Both the position numbers and the translations under genes were made by a program. This document shows positions 1 to 9,204 of a DNA stretch of 64,000 nt, one piece after another (positions within the stretch are counted from its first letter, which is position 1; each line of letters begins with the position of its first letter). This DNA is from Chitinophagales bacterium (GTDB lineage Bacteria; Bacteroidota; Bacteroidia; Chitinophagales; Chitinophagaceae), in assembly GCA_020636495.1 (NCBI GenBank), contig JACJXQ010000008.1:1364001-1428000 (forward strand), written 5' to 3'. The notes beneath the pieces were generated by a model. That model ran no database searches. It was not told the origin of the DNA and was given only the letters and a program-made list of their open reading frames with translations.

Positions 1-27
1 GACCTTAAAAGAGATATTTGAGTAATA

Positions 28-58
28 TTTGGATATTTTTATAAAATATTTACTTTTG
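28..58 (+). promoter_or_regulatory. Bacteroidota-type promoter of the aspartokinase leader
   Basis: A TTTG at 28-31, a 19-nt spacer and TACTTTTG at 51-58 match the Bacteroidota sigma factor consensus (TTTG, 19-21 nt, TAnnTTTG). Transcription would begin near 63-66, almost at the ATG of the leader ORF at 67, so the leader message would be nearly leaderless. The match is seen in the sequence; its use is inferred. Confidence 0.75.
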
Positions 59-66
59 CGACTGCA

Positions 67-126
67 ATGAACAATAAGAAGCTACATAAGGGACAGAAAC
101 GACTTGCCTTGGGTAAGCTGTACTAG
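67..126 (+). CDS. Lys-rich 19-residue leader peptide upstream of aspartokinase
   Basis: This short ORF runs from ATG 67 to TAG 124-126 and encodes MNNKKLHKGQKRLALGKLY. Five of its 19 residues are lysine, four of them in the first half (codons at 76, 79, 88 and 97) and one at 115. It starts directly downstream of a consensus promoter and is followed by a perfect terminator hairpin and then the aspartokinase gene. This is the arrangement of a ribosome-mediated transcription attenuator that senses charged tRNA-Lys. Lysine is a usual end-product regulator of aspartokinase, which fits. No Shine-Dalgarno is visible and the start would be near-leaderless. It is too short to recognise by homology, so the call rests on position, composition and RNA pairing. 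Confidence 0.55.
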   Translation: MNNKKLHKGQKRLALGKLY

Positions 127-188
127 TGCTATGTAGCATATCAAACATAGAAATTTACAGGCTTACCGGTAGGTAAGCCTGTTTTGTT
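103..188 (+). promoter_or_regulatory. Probable lysine attenuator with alternative RNA hairpins
   Basis: Three mutually exclusive pairings can be drawn. A pause hairpin pairs 103-108 (CTTGCC) with 112-117 (GGTAAG) over a 3-nt loop. An antiterminator pairs 112-121 (GGTAAGCTGT) with 157-167 (ACAGGCTTACC), with one bulged base. The terminator pairs 157-166 with 173-182. A ribosome at the leader stop codon (124-126) would cover 112-121 and let the terminator form. A ribosome stalled at the early Lys codons would leave 112-121 free for the antiterminator. A further 7-bp match, 81-87 with 131-137, could add to the fold. The complementarity is seen; the regulatory role is inferred. Confidence 0.55.
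157..188 (+). terminator. Intrinsic terminator just before aspartokinase
   Basis: A perfect 10-bp stem (157-166 with 173-182) with a 6-nt loop is followed by a T-rich run at 182-188. It ends only about 16 nt before the aspartokinase ATG, which is an odd place for an ordinary terminator of an upstream gene but expected for an attenuator. Confidence 0.7.
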
Positions 189-204
189 ATAAACTGGAAT
201 ATAC

Positions 205-1470
205 ATGCAAGTTTACAAATTTGGTGGGGCATCAATTGCTACTACCGAGCGTATGCAGGCCCTTTGGCCGATTGTACAGGCGGCCGAACAACCTGTGGTT
301 GTGGTAGTGTCTGCACTGGGTAAAACAACCAATGCCCTGGAGCATATTGTAACGGCTGCCTGCAAAGGAGATACAGCTGCCGCACATGAACAGGCTGCAA
401 CATTAGAGAAACAGCATATAGAATATGCCAAAGCAGTGCTGCAAGATAAATATCATGATAAGGCACTGGAAGCTATGAATGTGTTCTTTACCGAGTTGCA
501 ATGGGCCATAGATGATGCGGCTGCCCATAAGTATGATTATACTTATGATCAGATAGTGTGTATCGGCGAGCTTTTGTCGACAAGAATATTCGCTTTTTAC
601 CTGAAGCAACAGGGCATGAATGTGGAATGGGTAGATATACGAGATATATTACGTACCGACGATACATACAGGGATGCTAAAGTAGACAACGAATATTCTG
701 AACAACAGGTGCAGGAGAAGTTGATGCCATTATTAAAATCAGGAAAGAACATCGTTACTCAAGGTTTCATTGGTGCTACATCTGACAATGCTTCTACAAC
801 TCTTGGCCGTGAGGGCTCTGACTATACAGCTGCTTTGCTGGCGGCATGGACAAAGTCGTCAGGCGTAACAATATGGAAAGATGTGGAAGGGCTGAAAAAT
901 GCCGACCCTAAGAAGTTCCCTAATACAGTGAGGATAGACTCAATAAGTTATGATGAGGTGATCGAGATGGCCTATTATGGTGCGCAGGTTATTCACCCCA
1001 AAACTATCAAGCCATTACAGAATAACAACATCCCTTTGTATGTAAAGTGTTTTCTGGATAAGAACCTGAAAGGAACTGTAGTGATGAATGAGGTGAGCAG
1101 CCTGTTCTATCCACCGCTTATTGTGCAGAAGGGTAATCAGGTTTTGCTTAAACTGACAGCTAAAGACTTCTCATTTATTACAGAAAGCAAGCTGCGCGAC
1201 CTGTATGATATTTTTCACCAGATGAATATCCGTGTGAACATGATACAAAACGCTGCTATCAGTTTCATTGCATGTATTGATAATGAACGCGGTAAGCTGG
1301 AGCAATTGGTAAAGATGCTCAGCAAAGATTATAATGTATCAGACAACGAAGATGTAAGCCTGCTGACCATCAGGCACTATACTCCTGATATTTTTGCAGA
1401 CCTGACCAAAGGCAGGCATATATTACTGGAACAGAAAACAAGGCATACAGTACAGGTGGTACTGATGTAA
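205..1470 (+). CDS. lysC: Aspartate kinase (monofunctional, ACT-domain)
   Basis: Aspartokinase phosphorylates L-aspartate, the first step toward lysine, threonine, methionine and diaminopimelate. The N-terminus has the kinase signature as KFGGAS (residues 5-10), where most homologues have KFGGTS. The amino-acid kinase fold continues to a GREGSD motif near residues 201-206. The last ~120 residues look like tandem ACT domains, the usual allosteric site for lysine or threonine. At 421 residues it is close to other monofunctional aspartokinases, and no homoserine dehydrogenase is fused to it. The ATG at 205 follows a terminator hairpin and a Lys-rich leader, so expression is probably set by attenuation. 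The exact class (lysC or another) is inferred from that leader. Confidence 0.92.
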   Translation: MQVYKFGGASIATTERMQALWPIVQAAEQPVVVVVSALGKTTNALEHIVTAACKGDTAAAHEQAATLEKQHIEYAKAVLQDKYHDKALEAMNVFFTELQWAIDDAAAHKYDYTYDQIVCIGELLSTRIFAFYLKQQGMNVEWVDIRDILRTDDTYRDAKVDNEYSEQQVQEKLMPLLKSGKNIVTQGFIGATSDNASTTLGREGSDYTAALLAAWTKSSGVTIWKDVEGLKNADPKKFPNTVRIDSISYDEVIEMAYYGAQVIHPKTIKPLQNNNIPLYVKCFLDKNLKGTVVMNEVSSLFYPPLIVQKGNQVLLKLTAKDFSFITESKLRDLYDIFHQMNIRVNMIQNAAISFIACIDNERGKLEQLVKMLSKDYNVSDNEDVSLLTIRHYTPDIFADLTKGRHILLEQKTRHTVQVVLM

Positions 1471-1480
1471 GAATAGTTTA

Positions 1481-1518
1481 AAAGGAAAGAAGATACTTTA
1501 TAGTATCTTCTTTCCTTT
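1481..1518. terminator. Bidirectional terminator between aspartokinase and hscA
   Basis: A perfect 17-bp inverted repeat (1481-1497 with 1502-1518) with a TTAT loop lies between two convergent genes. The arms are A/G-rich on one side and T/C-rich on the other, giving a U-rich end in both directions. The hscA stop codon (1498-1500) sits in the loop and its last six codons form one arm. Confidence 0.8.
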
Positions 1519-3357
1519 CATTGCCGCACTTATGGCAACGTCCATTACTCTTTCTGCAAATGGACGTGAAATATCATTGAGTATTTCAGTTTCTTTTTGA
1601 ACTTTGTCCTTGTCTTTCGATGCGATAGCGTCCTTAAGAACCTGTATTTGGTTCATCGTTTGCGCTGTTTCTTCTTTGGTAAGAAGTTCTCTGTTCTTGT
1701 CGAGAAAACGCTCTGTGGTTTCGATCATCTGCTCAGCCTCTGTAGCGGCCTCAACCAATGCACGTGCCTGTATGTCTTCTTTGGCATGTGTTAGGGAGTC
1801 CATAAGCATGCTCTCTACTTCCTCGTCTGTCAGTCCGTACTGTGGTTTTACTTCAATGCTTTGGGCTACACCACTACGCAATTCAGTTGCACTTACTTTC
1901 AGAATGCCATCTGCGTCTATCAGGAAATTTACTTCAACTTTAGGAAGACCTGCAGGCATAGCAGGAATACCTGTCAGGTTAAATTCTGCCAACTTCCTGT
2001 TGTCTTTTACAAGGTCTCGTTCGCCCTGGTAAACGGATATACGCATGCCGCTTTGTCCGTCTTTCTGGGTTGTGTACTGCCTGCCCGCTTTGGTAGGAAT
2101 TTTCGAGTTTCGGGGTATCAATACGTCCATCAAACCACCCATAGTTTCCAGGCCCAGGCTTAATGGTGTAATATCCAGCAGCAACATATCTGTATTGTTG
2201 CCTGCCAGTATATCCGCCTGTACTGCCGCGCCCAGGGCTACTACTTCGTCAGGGTTCAGCTCATCATGCACCTGTCGGCCAAACAATTCACTGATACGTT
2301 CTTTTACTAATGGAACTCTTGTTGAACCACCTACCATTACCACTGCATCTATATCTTTTGCTGTAAGTCCGGCGTCTTTCAAAGCATTCCTGCAATTGTC
2401 CACTGTCCTGTTGATGAGTGGAGTGATCATCTCATTGAAAGCACTACGTGTGATACTTACTGCTGTCCCGCCTACATTGCCTTCATATTTTTCGTTAGAA
2501 GAAAGATGTTTTTTTGCGGCTTCGGCAGTTAGCCTCAGTTCTTGTGCAATATTCTTGTGTGATCTCAGTTCATCATCTGTAATTCCCAGTTCTTTTTGCC
2601 AATGCAGAGATAAAGCTCTGTCCATATCATCGCCCCCCAGGTAGGTATCACCATTGGTAGATAGTACCTCAAAAATACCATTCGTTATTTTCAGTATGGA
2701 TATATCAAAAGTTCCGCCACCAAGATCATATACAGCAATTGTTTTTTCCTGGCCGGCATCTATGCCTAATCCATAAGCAAGGCTTGCTGCAGTGGGTTCG
2801 TTTACGATACGTAATACATCCAGCCCTGCAAGTCGCCCGGCATCGCGGGTAGCCTGCCTTTGTGCATCGTTAAAATAGGCTGGTACTGTTATTACTGCCT
2901 TATTTACAGGTGTTTTCAGTATGTGTTCGGCCCTATGCTTCAGTTCTTTTAGTATCATCGATGATAGCTCGATAGGAGAGTAGAACTTATCGCCTACCTG
3001 TACTTTTACCAGTGAATCGGTATCATCGTCCAGCACTTTATATGTAAAGAAACCAGTGTCGCTGCTGATGTCTTTGTATGATTTACCCATCAGGCGCTTT
3101 ACCGAGTATATTGTCCTCTGAGGTTCCGTCAGCAATAACTCTTTAGCTTTTGTTCCGACCGTAGCATCTCCAAGATCATTAAAATGAACAATTGAGGGCA
3201 CTAAGGTCAGCCCGTCAGTTTCTCTGAGTGCCAGCGGCATTTTATCATCTTCACGCACCACTGCAATAAGGCTATTGGTGGTACCAAGGTCTATACCTAC
3301 AATTATTTCTTCTTTCTGTAAACTACCTGTTGCCAGGTTGATCGCTACTTTACCCAT
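1498..3357 (-). CDS. hscA: Hsp70-family chaperone HscA-like
   Basis: This is an Hsp70 chaperone of 619 residues. The nucleotide-binding domain has GIDLGTTNS near residue 20, [10 protein letters not shown] in the middle and [10 protein letters not shown] before the linker, followed by a substrate-binding domain and a helical lid. The length, the N-terminus [19 protein letters not shown] and the absence of an EEVD-like or G-rich tail resemble HscA, which works with HscB on the IscU scaffold in Fe-S cluster assembly, more than DnaK. No isc genes are in the window. The open frame extends upstream to 3480, but the ATG at 3355-3357 fits the family start and lies just after a -7 box. Confidence is high for Hsp70 and lower for the HscA subtype. 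Confidence 0.85.
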   Translation of the reverse strand: MGKVAINLATGSLQKEEIIVGIDLGTTNSLIAVVREDDKMPLALRETDGLTLVPSIVHFNDLGDATVGTKAKELLLTEPQRTIYSVKRLMGKSYKDISSDTGFFTYKVLDDDTDSLVKVQVGDKFYSPIELSSMILKELKHRAEHILKTPVNKAVITVPAYFNDAQRQATRDAGRLAGLDVLRIVNEPTAASLAYGLGIDAGQEKTIAVYDLGGGTFDISILKITNGIFEVLSTNGDTYLGGDDMDRALSLHWQKELGITDDELRSHKNIAQELRLTAEAAKKHLSSNEKYEGNVGGTAVSITRSAFNEMITPLINRTVDNCRNALKDAGLTAKDIDAVVMVGGSTRVPLVKERISELFGRQVHDELNPDEVVALGAAVQADILAGNNTDMLLLDITPLSLGLETMGGLMDVLIPRNSKIPTKAGRQYTTQKDGQSGMRISVYQGERDLVKDNRKLAEFNLTGIPAMPAGLPKVEVNFLIDADGILKVSATELRSGVAQSIEVKPQYGLTDEEVESMLMDSLTHAKEDIQARALVEAATEAEQMIETTERFLDKNRELLTKEETAQTMNQIQVLKDAIASKDKDKVQKETEILNDISRPFAERVMDVAISAAMKGKKIL

Positions 3358-3365
3358 AATCGCCA

Positions 3366-3373
3366 CAAAGGTA
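3366..3373 (-). promoter_or_regulatory. -7 box of hscA
   Basis: TACCTTTG on the minus strand ends 8 nt before the chosen hscA start, which implies a near-leaderless transcript. No clear -33 TTG was found at the usual distance. Confidence 0.5.
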
Positions 3374-3502
3374 AGACAACGCAGGGGGACTAACCAACGT
3401 ACAATAACCCTATATATACTATTTATGTTAACGTACTTGTAACATTGACGGTATCTGCTACGATATATGAGGTATATCACTATTTTGCGTTAAACTACAG
3501 AT

Positions 3503-4015
3503 ATGTTATACCGTAAATACAGTATTGCGGGCATGTTGTTGATAACCTTGTTCCTGTCTTGCGATCTTAATAAAAAAGACGATTGTATCCGGCTGGATAA
3601 TGAGATTGCAGCCATCAATGATTCATTACTCGCTTATGGTAAAGGCTGGGGAGATGAGTTGAAGATCGCTGTAAATACTCTGGACTTCACAGGGTTGAAC
3701 CCCATTAGAGTGCAAATGCAGAGGTATGTTGACAGAAAAGTGGAGCAGGTCAAGGGTATGAAAAATGTAGGTGGTTCGGAAAAGTTGATGGAAACGGAGC
3801 TGGAGTTTCTGCAAGCCGAAAAGGAAATTGTGATGTATAAATTGTCAGTTTTTGAGCAGTTTGATACTACAGTAGCTATGGATGACCTGAGCGATGCCTA
3901 TGCTGATATGCAACTTAGTGCAATAAAAGAACGCGACTTGCTTGAAAAGCTACATAGACTCAGGGAAGAATATGAAGAGAAGAATGACATACCTAAATTC
4001 ATCGAAAAGTATTGA
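3503..4015 (+). CDS. Small lipoprotein, function unknown
   Basis: The product is a 170-residue lipoprotein. A hydrophobic N-terminus ends in LFLSC, with the likely lipid-bearing cysteine at residue 20. The rest is charged and predicted helical, with Glu/Lys-rich stretches that could form a coiled coil. No family was recognised. It is divergent from hscA, and the next gene on the same strand has its own promoter, so it is probably monocistronic. A near-consensus box (TATTTTG, one base short) lies about 17 nt upstream of the ATG. Envelope location is inferred from the lipobox; no function is claimed. Confidence 0.7.
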   Translation: MLYRKYSIAGMLLITLFLSCDLNKKDDCIRLDNEIAAINDSLLAYGKGWGDELKIAVNTLDFTGLNPIRVQMQRYVDRKVEQVKGMKNVGGSEKLMETELEFLQAEKEIVMYKLSVFEQFDTTVAMDDLSDAYADMQLSAIKERDLLEKLHRLREEYEEKNDIPKFIEKY

Positions 4016-4017
4016 TG

Positions 4018-4048
4018 TTGCATACATATTCCGTATTATTTATATTTG
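4018..4048 (+). promoter_or_regulatory. Promoter of the GT-C membrane protein gene
   Basis: TTG at 4018-4020, a 20-nt spacer and TATATTTG at 4041-4048 match the Bacteroidota consensus. The expected start of transcription is about 25 nt before the ATG at 4080. The -33 element lies right after the stop codon of the upstream gene. Confidence 0.7.
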
Positions 4049-4079
4049 ACAAAGGAACACAACGCTTCTAAACACTAAT

Positions 4080-5465
4080 ATGCAAAAACCTTCCTGGTTG
4101 ACATACAAAGGAGTTTCTACACTCCCGTTACTGCTTATCATACCCTTATTGATACTGGGGTTCTCTAATCATTGGTCGTATGATGAGTCTACCACTTATA
4201 CAAATATCATACATGCATCTCCACGGCAAATATTTCAATATGAGCAATACAACCTGGCCAACAACCATGTATTGAATTCACTATATTACAAGTGGCTGGA
4301 AAATATGGGTGTAAAGACCATGTTCTTGTTCAGGTTACCCAGTTTCCTGATGTTCTTCGTGTATTTCTGGGCTGTAAGCAGGTTGTTGAAGGATAAGGAG
4401 GGGTATCAGCTCAGGCATATAGATCAGGTAATGTTGTATATGTGGCCATACTACATATATTTTGCCCAGGCGCGCGGATATGCTCTTGCCATGATATGTC
4501 TTCTTGCTATGATCATTCACCTGAGGCATTATATGGCAGACGGCAAGCCCAGGCAATTGCTATATATAATATTGTTAGGATGCTTGGGTTCCATATCCAT
4601 ATTCAGCTTTCTGTTCCCTGTTGTAGCAATTTTCATTATTGCCGGTATCAGTCGCTTTTCCGAAACAATAAAAAGCCCTGTTCGTATTTTGATATTTGCT
4701 ATCAGTATTCCTGTATTCCTGTACATATTCGACAAGGGGCAGATAGTAAGTAAGTACGACCCTGCTATTATCGGGCGCGATTCTCTTTTCAGGGGAGGTA
4801 CATTATCCAGCCTTATATCGTTTCTTTCGTTGAATGAATTCGCTCCAGTTAATGTATTCCTGACGCTGAAGTGGATCATAGTAGCAGCATTAGTGCCTGC
4901 TGCCGTTGTTTTTATACGCAAGGGTAAAATCTATGTTGAATTGACAATAGTACTGATAACCCTATTGTTGCTGGTAGCAGCACACTATGCTTTCGGTGCT
5001 ATGTATCCGATATATCGTGGCGTTGCATATATCATCATGCTGGTGCTGTTAAGTTTTGCCTACACCAATTTTAAGAAGAACATCTTCAATACTATTTTCT
5101 TCCTGTCAATCATATTAGCAGGCTTTGTGTACATGGGGTATCTGTTCTATTTCGAAAGCCGGAATAATATGGATGATGTTCTGGCATATGTGGCAGAAAA
5201 GCCAGGCACTCTGTTGGTCGAGGATGTTCATCCCGCCGCACTTGCTGTGAACCATATGCGCCATAATGATACATTAGATATCATCAACAACTGTATTACA
5301 GAAGACCTACCTTGCTTTGATAATGCATTAGATACAGCTAAATATGTAGTTTGCTTGCCAGGTAGGTTAAAGCAGGCTGGCAGGGAGCAGGATTTTGAGT
5401 ACCTGTACCCCGTTGCTACCTTCTTTTACAACAATAAGTTATTCTACAAGCGTAAGGGCTGGTAA
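4080..5465 (+). CDS. GT-C fold membrane glycosyltransferase-like protein
   Basis: This 461-residue protein has roughly ten hydrophobic segments. Just after the first one lies SYDESTTY, an acidic pair in the first external loop, which is the hallmark of GT-C glycosyltransferases (GT39/PMT and ArnT relatives) that use polyprenyl-phosphate sugars at the membrane. The C-terminal ~90 residues after the last helix appear soluble and contain two nearby cysteines. The donor and acceptor cannot be read from sequence. A second GT39-like gene lies at 29886-31580. The start is a clear ATG 31 nt after a consensus promoter. Confidence 0.65.
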   Translation: MQKPSWLTYKGVSTLPLLLIIPLLILGFSNHWSYDESTTYTNIIHASPRQIFQYEQYNLANNHVLNSLYYKWLENMGVKTMFLFRLPSFLMFFVYFWAVSRLLKDKEGYQLRHIDQVMLYMWPYYIYFAQARGYALAMICLLAMIIHLRHYMADGKPRQLLYIILLGCLGSISIFSFLFPVVAIFIIAGISRFSETIKSPVRILIFAISIPVFLYIFDKGQIVSKYDPAIIGRDSLFRGGTLSSLISFLSLNEFAPVNVFLTLKWIIVAALVPAAVVFIRKGKIYVELTIVLITLLLLVAAHYAFGAMYPIYRGVAYIIMLVLLSFAYTNFKKNIFNTIFFLSIILAGFVYMGYLFYFESRNNMDDVLAYVAEKPGTLLVEDVHPAALAVNHMRHNDTLDIINNCITEDLPCFDNALDTAKYVVCLPGRLKQAGREQDFEYLYPVATFFYNNKLFYKRKGW

Positions 5466-5578
5466 TACTTATATATTTGTTTTATTTTTCTGTATTAGGT
5501 GAACTGTTTATATTCCCCAAGTTACCCACATTTGCGCGTCAGTACTGTATTTCATCCCCTTTAAACCCCTGAAATGTA

Positions 5579-5586
5579 TATTTTTG
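5579..5586 (+). promoter_or_regulatory. -7 box of smc
   Basis: TATTTTTG at 5579-5586 matches TAnnTTTG and lies 25 nt before the TTG start of smc. A second box, TATATTTG at 5472-5479, could provide a longer leader. No convincing -33 element was seen for either. Confidence 0.5.
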
Positions 5587-5611
5587 TCTTCCGCCATAAA
5601 AAATTTGTGCT

Positions 5612-8600
5612 TTGAAGTTAAAGTCGTTAGATATTAAAGGTTTCAAGTCGTTCGCTGACAAAACACACATTATGTTGGACCACCCCATAACTGGTGTAGT
5701 AGGTCCCAATGGATGTGGTAAGTCGAATATTGTAGATGCGATTAGATGGGTAATAGGCGAGCACAAGATCAAATCACTGAGGTCTGATAACCTGGAAGAC
5801 CTGATATTCAATGGATCGCGTACACGAAATGCTGCAGGTATGGCCGAGGTGTCTCTTACTTTTGAGAACAATCGTAACCTGTTGCCTACTGAATTCACTA
5901 CGGTTACTATTACCCGTAAGTTTTACAAAAATGGAGAAAGTGAATACAGGCTGAATGATGTAACCTGCCGCCTGAAAGATATACATAACCTCTTTCTAGA
6001 TACTGGTGTGAGCAATGACTCATATGCTATCATTGAGTTGGGTATGGTAGATGATATCATCAAGGATAAAGATGGTTCACGTCGTCGTATGCTGGAACAG
6101 GCTGCCGGTATCTCTATTTACAAAACACGTAAGAAACAAGCGAAGCAAAAACTGGACCTGACAGAACAGGACCTGTCGCGTATTGAGGATCTGCTGTTTG
6201 AGATAGGAAACAACCTGCGTACACTGGAAAGCCAGGCCAAGAAGGCTGAGCGCTTTTTTAAGATAAAGACCGAATACAAGGAGGTAAGTATTGAGCTTGC
6301 AAAAGCATCGCTGGAACATTTTAACGACCAGTATCGCGAGTTGAATGAGCAACATACTACAGAGAGCGACAGGCGAAATGAACTAGAGAGGATCGTGTCG
6401 CAGGAGGAATCTACGGTGCAGCAGGAGAAAACAAAACTGGTAGCTCGAGAACAGGAGTTGAATGGCTTGCAGAAACAATTCAACGAGTTGGTGAACAAAG
6501 TTCGGCAGTTGGAAAGTGATAAACGCCTGGCATCCCAACGTATAGACCACCTGAAAGACAGGGTGAAGAACCTGGATGAGTTTCTGTCCGGTGCAGATGC
6601 ACAGATAAAGAACCTGGAAGAATCTATCAGCTTTGCAGAGCAACAGATAGGTGAGGAGAACGAGGTACTGCAAAAGATACGAGAAGAACTGGAAGGACTG
6701 AGGAATGTAGCTGATGAAAAGCGTACGGCTTTTGACAATAAGAAAGTGCAACTGGATAGTCTGAGGGGTAAGTATCAGCAAAAGCAGCGCGAGCAGTTTG
6801 ATGCGGAAAAGAAAGTTGCTATAGCAGATACATCGGTACAGAACCTGCAGCGCAGTATACACCAGGTGCAGGAAGAGAAACAACACCGCATAGACCAGGT
6901 CGCACAACTCAATACACAGAAACAGGAAACAGAATCGAAACTGGGAGTCACCAAAGCTGAGTTGGAACAATTAGTGAACAGGCAGGAAGAGGTGAAAGGC
7001 AAGATATTGCAAAGCCAGGAGCAGATAGAGAACCTGCGTTCTGAATTAGTAGACGAGAACCGTAAACTGGACTCAAGGCGCAATGAGCACGACCTGTTGA
7101 AATCATTGGTAGAAAGCCTGGAAGGATATCCTGATAGTATTAAGTTCTTAAGCAAGCACGAAGAGTGGGGTAAGAATGCTCCGCTGTTGTCTGACGTGTT
7201 TGTGGTGCAGAATGAATATCGTACAGCACTGGAGAACTTACTGGACAGCTACCTGAACTACTATATAGTTGACAATGTAGAAGATGCGGCGAAAGCCGTA
7301 CACCTGCTTGAGCAAAATAAGAAAGGCAAGGCCAACTTCTTTATGCTGAGCCAGTTTCAGCAATATCAGCAGGCAGCGCATAGCGCACCGGAAGGGCTTG
7401 TACCTGCATTAAGCGTTGTAACTGTTGATGAACAATACAAGTCATTGGCACAGCATCTGTTGGGCCATGTGTACATAGCGGATACTGAGCATGATGTCAC
7501 TACTGCACCGGTACTCAATGGTAATATCATTGTAGAGAAGTCCGGTAAAATGGTGCGTGGTAAGTACACGCTTGGTGGTGGTTCTATCGGACTGTTTGAA
7601 GGGAACAAAATAGGCCGTGCCAAAAACCTGGAACGCCTTGCCAAAGAGATAGCAGAATTGACAGAAAGCACAGCTAACTTAAAGCAACAGATAACAGATA
7701 CACAGACGCTCGTGACTGGGTTCAACCAGGAGCTGAATGATAAAGCTATTGAGCAGACCCGCAACGAGATAAACAACCTGCAGAACCTGCTGGTAAATCT
7801 CGGTGATAAAATAAGCAACTACGAACACCTGAACGAACGTGCTGACGTGCGTGTAAGTGAGTTGGAAGAACAACTGGCTGATACACATGATAGTATTTCA
7901 GGAGCAAGGGAAGCGCTGGAGCAGATAGGTGAGGAATTGCAATCAATTACAGCTGAAATAGAGCAAGCGGATGAAGCCTTTAAAGCTGCGGAACTGGCTT
8001 TCAACCATGCAACGGAACAGTACAACCAGTTGAACCTACAGTTTACCCGCCAGCAAAGCAAACTGGACGGACTGAAACAGGAACTGAACTTCCGTAGCAA
8101 TCAATACAAAGATCTGCAGGTACAGATAACTACTAATACTGCACAACTAAAAGATGCAACGGAGCAACTGGCAGAAACGGAATCTCAACTGAATAATGGC
8201 GATACGGAACTGTATGACCTGATGAAGAAGAAAGAGACTGATGAGGCAGCCCTTAACGAAAAGGACAGGCTGTATTACGAGTTGCGTAACGAGATATCAG
8301 AGAAAGAGGGGTTACTGAATCAGAAACGTCGTGAGAAAGAACAGGCAGAAACATTGCTGAACAGCATCAAAGACAAGCTGAACGAAATGAAACTGCAACT
8401 GGCCGGTATGAAGGAGCGTTTGAGCGTAGAGTTCAAAGTGAACCTTGATGAAGTATTAGATCAGGATCGTACAGGAGAGCTGACAGTGGACGAATTGAAC
8501 GCTGAAGCAGAGCGTATGAAGAAACGCCTGGAGAATATGGGTGAGATCAACCCTACAGCTATTGAGGCGTATACTGAAATGAAAGTTAGGTACGACTTTA

Positions 8601-9145
8601 TACAGGAGCAGAAGAGTGATCTTGTAGAGGCTAAAGAATCATTGCTGGCTACTATTGAAGAAGTGGAGCTGACGGCAAATACAAAATTCAAAGAGACATT
8701 TGACAGTGTACGTACCAATTTTATAGAGGTATTTAAAACACTGTTTACAGAAGAAGATCAGTGCGATTTGCGCCTGACAGATCCTGATAACCTTGCCGAT
8801 AGTAACATCGAGATATACGCGCAACCAAAAGGTAAAAGACCAAGTACACTTACCCAATTATCAGGTGGTGAGAAGACACTTACATCTACAGCCTTCCTGT
8901 TTGCGATATACCTCATCAAGCCGGCACCGTTCTGTATACTGGATGAGGTAGACGCGCCGCTGGATGATGCCAACGTAGGTAAGTTCACCCAGATGATACG
9001 CAAGTTCAGTAATAACTCGCAGTTTATCCTGGTAACGCACAACAAGCAAACCATGGCATCTGTTGATGTGATATATGGTGTAACGATGCAGGAGCCCGGT
9101 GTAAGTAAACTGGTGCCTGTTGATTTCAGGAGCCTTGCCAACTAA
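5612..9145 (+). CDS. smc: Chromosome segregation protein SMC
   Basis: SMC is the ATP-driven condensin subunit that organises and separates chromosomes. At 1177 residues the length is normal. The head has a Walker A motif GPNGCGKSN (about 31-39), the ABC signature LSGGEK (from about 1083) and Walker B FCILDEVDAP (from about 1107). Long Gln/Glu/Lys-rich coiled coils flank a hinge around residues 510-650. The start is TTG: the translation MKLKSLDIKGFKSFADK matches the invariant SMC N-terminus and no upstream ATG fits. ScpA and ScpB are not in the window. A strong terminator follows the stop. Confidence 0.97.
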   Translation: MKLKSLDIKGFKSFADKTHIMLDHPITGVVGPNGCGKSNIVDAIRWVIGEHKIKSLRSDNLEDLIFNGSRTRNAAGMAEVSLTFENNRNLLPTEFTTVTITRKFYKNGESEYRLNDVTCRLKDIHNLFLDTGVSNDSYAIIELGMVDDIIKDKDGSRRRMLEQAAGISIYKTRKKQAKQKLDLTEQDLSRIEDLLFEIGNNLRTLESQAKKAERFFKIKTEYKEVSIELAKASLEHFNDQYRELNEQHTTESDRRNELERIVSQEESTVQQEKTKLVAREQELNGLQKQFNELVNKVRQLESDKRLASQRIDHLKDRVKNLDEFLSGADAQIKNLEESISFAEQQIGEENEVLQKIREELEGLRNVADEKRTAFDNKKVQLDSLRGKYQQKQREQFDAEKKVAIADTSVQNLQRSIHQVQEEKQHRIDQVAQLNTQKQETESKLGVTKAELEQLVNRQEEVKGKILQSQEQIENLRSELVDENRKLDSRRNEHDLLKSLVESLEGYPDSIKFLSKHEEWGKNAPLLSDVFVVQNEYRTALENLLDSYLNYYIVDNVEDAAKAVHLLEQNKKGKANFFMLSQFQQYQQAAHSAPEGLVPALSVVTVDEQYKSLAQHLLGHVYIADTEHDVTTAPVLNGNIIVEKSGKMVRGKYTLGGGSIGLFEGNKIGRAKNLERLAKEIAELTESTANLKQQITDTQTLVTGFNQELNDKAIEQTRNEINNLQNLLVNLGDKISNYEHLNERADVRVSELEEQLADTHDSISGAREALEQIGEELQSITAEIEQADEAFKAAELAFNHATEQYNQLNLQFTRQQSKLDGLKQELNFRSNQYKDLQVQITTNTAQLKDATEQLAETESQLNNGDTELYDLMKKKETDEAALNEKDRLYYELRNEISEKEGLLNQKRREKEQAETLLNSIKDKLNEMKLQLAGMKERLSVEFKVNLDEVLDQDRTGELTVDELNAEAERMKKRLENMGEINPTAIEAYTEMKVRYDFIQEQKSDLVEAKESLLATIEEVELTANTKFKETFDSVRTNFIEVFKTLFTEEDQCDLRLTDPDNLADSNIEIYAQPKGKRPSTLTQLSGGEKTLTSTAFLFAIYLIKPAPFCILDEVDAPLDDANVGKFTQMIRKFSNNSQFILVTHNKQTMASVDVIYGVTMQEPGVSKLVPVDFRSLAN

Positions 9146-9170
9146 GGGATATTTAACATGGTAAACATAT

Positions 9171-9196
9171 AAGCGGGCTAAAAGCCCGCTTTTTTG
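9171..9196 (+). terminator. Intrinsic terminator of smc
   Basis: An 8-bp GC-rich stem, AAGCGGGC at 9171-9178 with GCCCGCTT at 9184-9191, has a TAAAA loop and runs into six or more Ts. Confidence 0.85.
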
Positions 9197-9204
9197 TAAC
9201 TATT

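Noticed and set aside
157..190. Hairpin 157-182 as only the terminator of an upstream gene
   Set aside because: A promoter and a short Lys-rich ORF lie between the window start and the hairpin, and a second arm can pair with it, so an attenuator fits better. If an upstream gene overlaps the left edge, this could change.
2045..2644. A 199-residue open frame antisense to hscA
   Set aside because: It lies on the opposite strand of a clear Hsp70 gene, its codon use and Ser/Pro/Thr-rich composition are those of an antisense shadow, and no promoter or start context was seen.
3357..3480. Upstream extension of the hscA frame to 3480
   Set aside because: The extra 41 residues are Arg/Tyr/Ile-rich, lack similarity to any Hsp70 N-terminus, and lie across the -7 box.
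5472..5479. TATATTTG upstream of smc as the main promoter
   Set aside because: No -33 element is at the right distance and a closer box (5579-5586) exists; it is kept only as an alternative.
6118..6738. A 206-residue frame antisense to smc
   Set aside because: The Ser/Phe/Cys-rich composition mirrors the coiled-coil coding of SMC, so it is a shadow.
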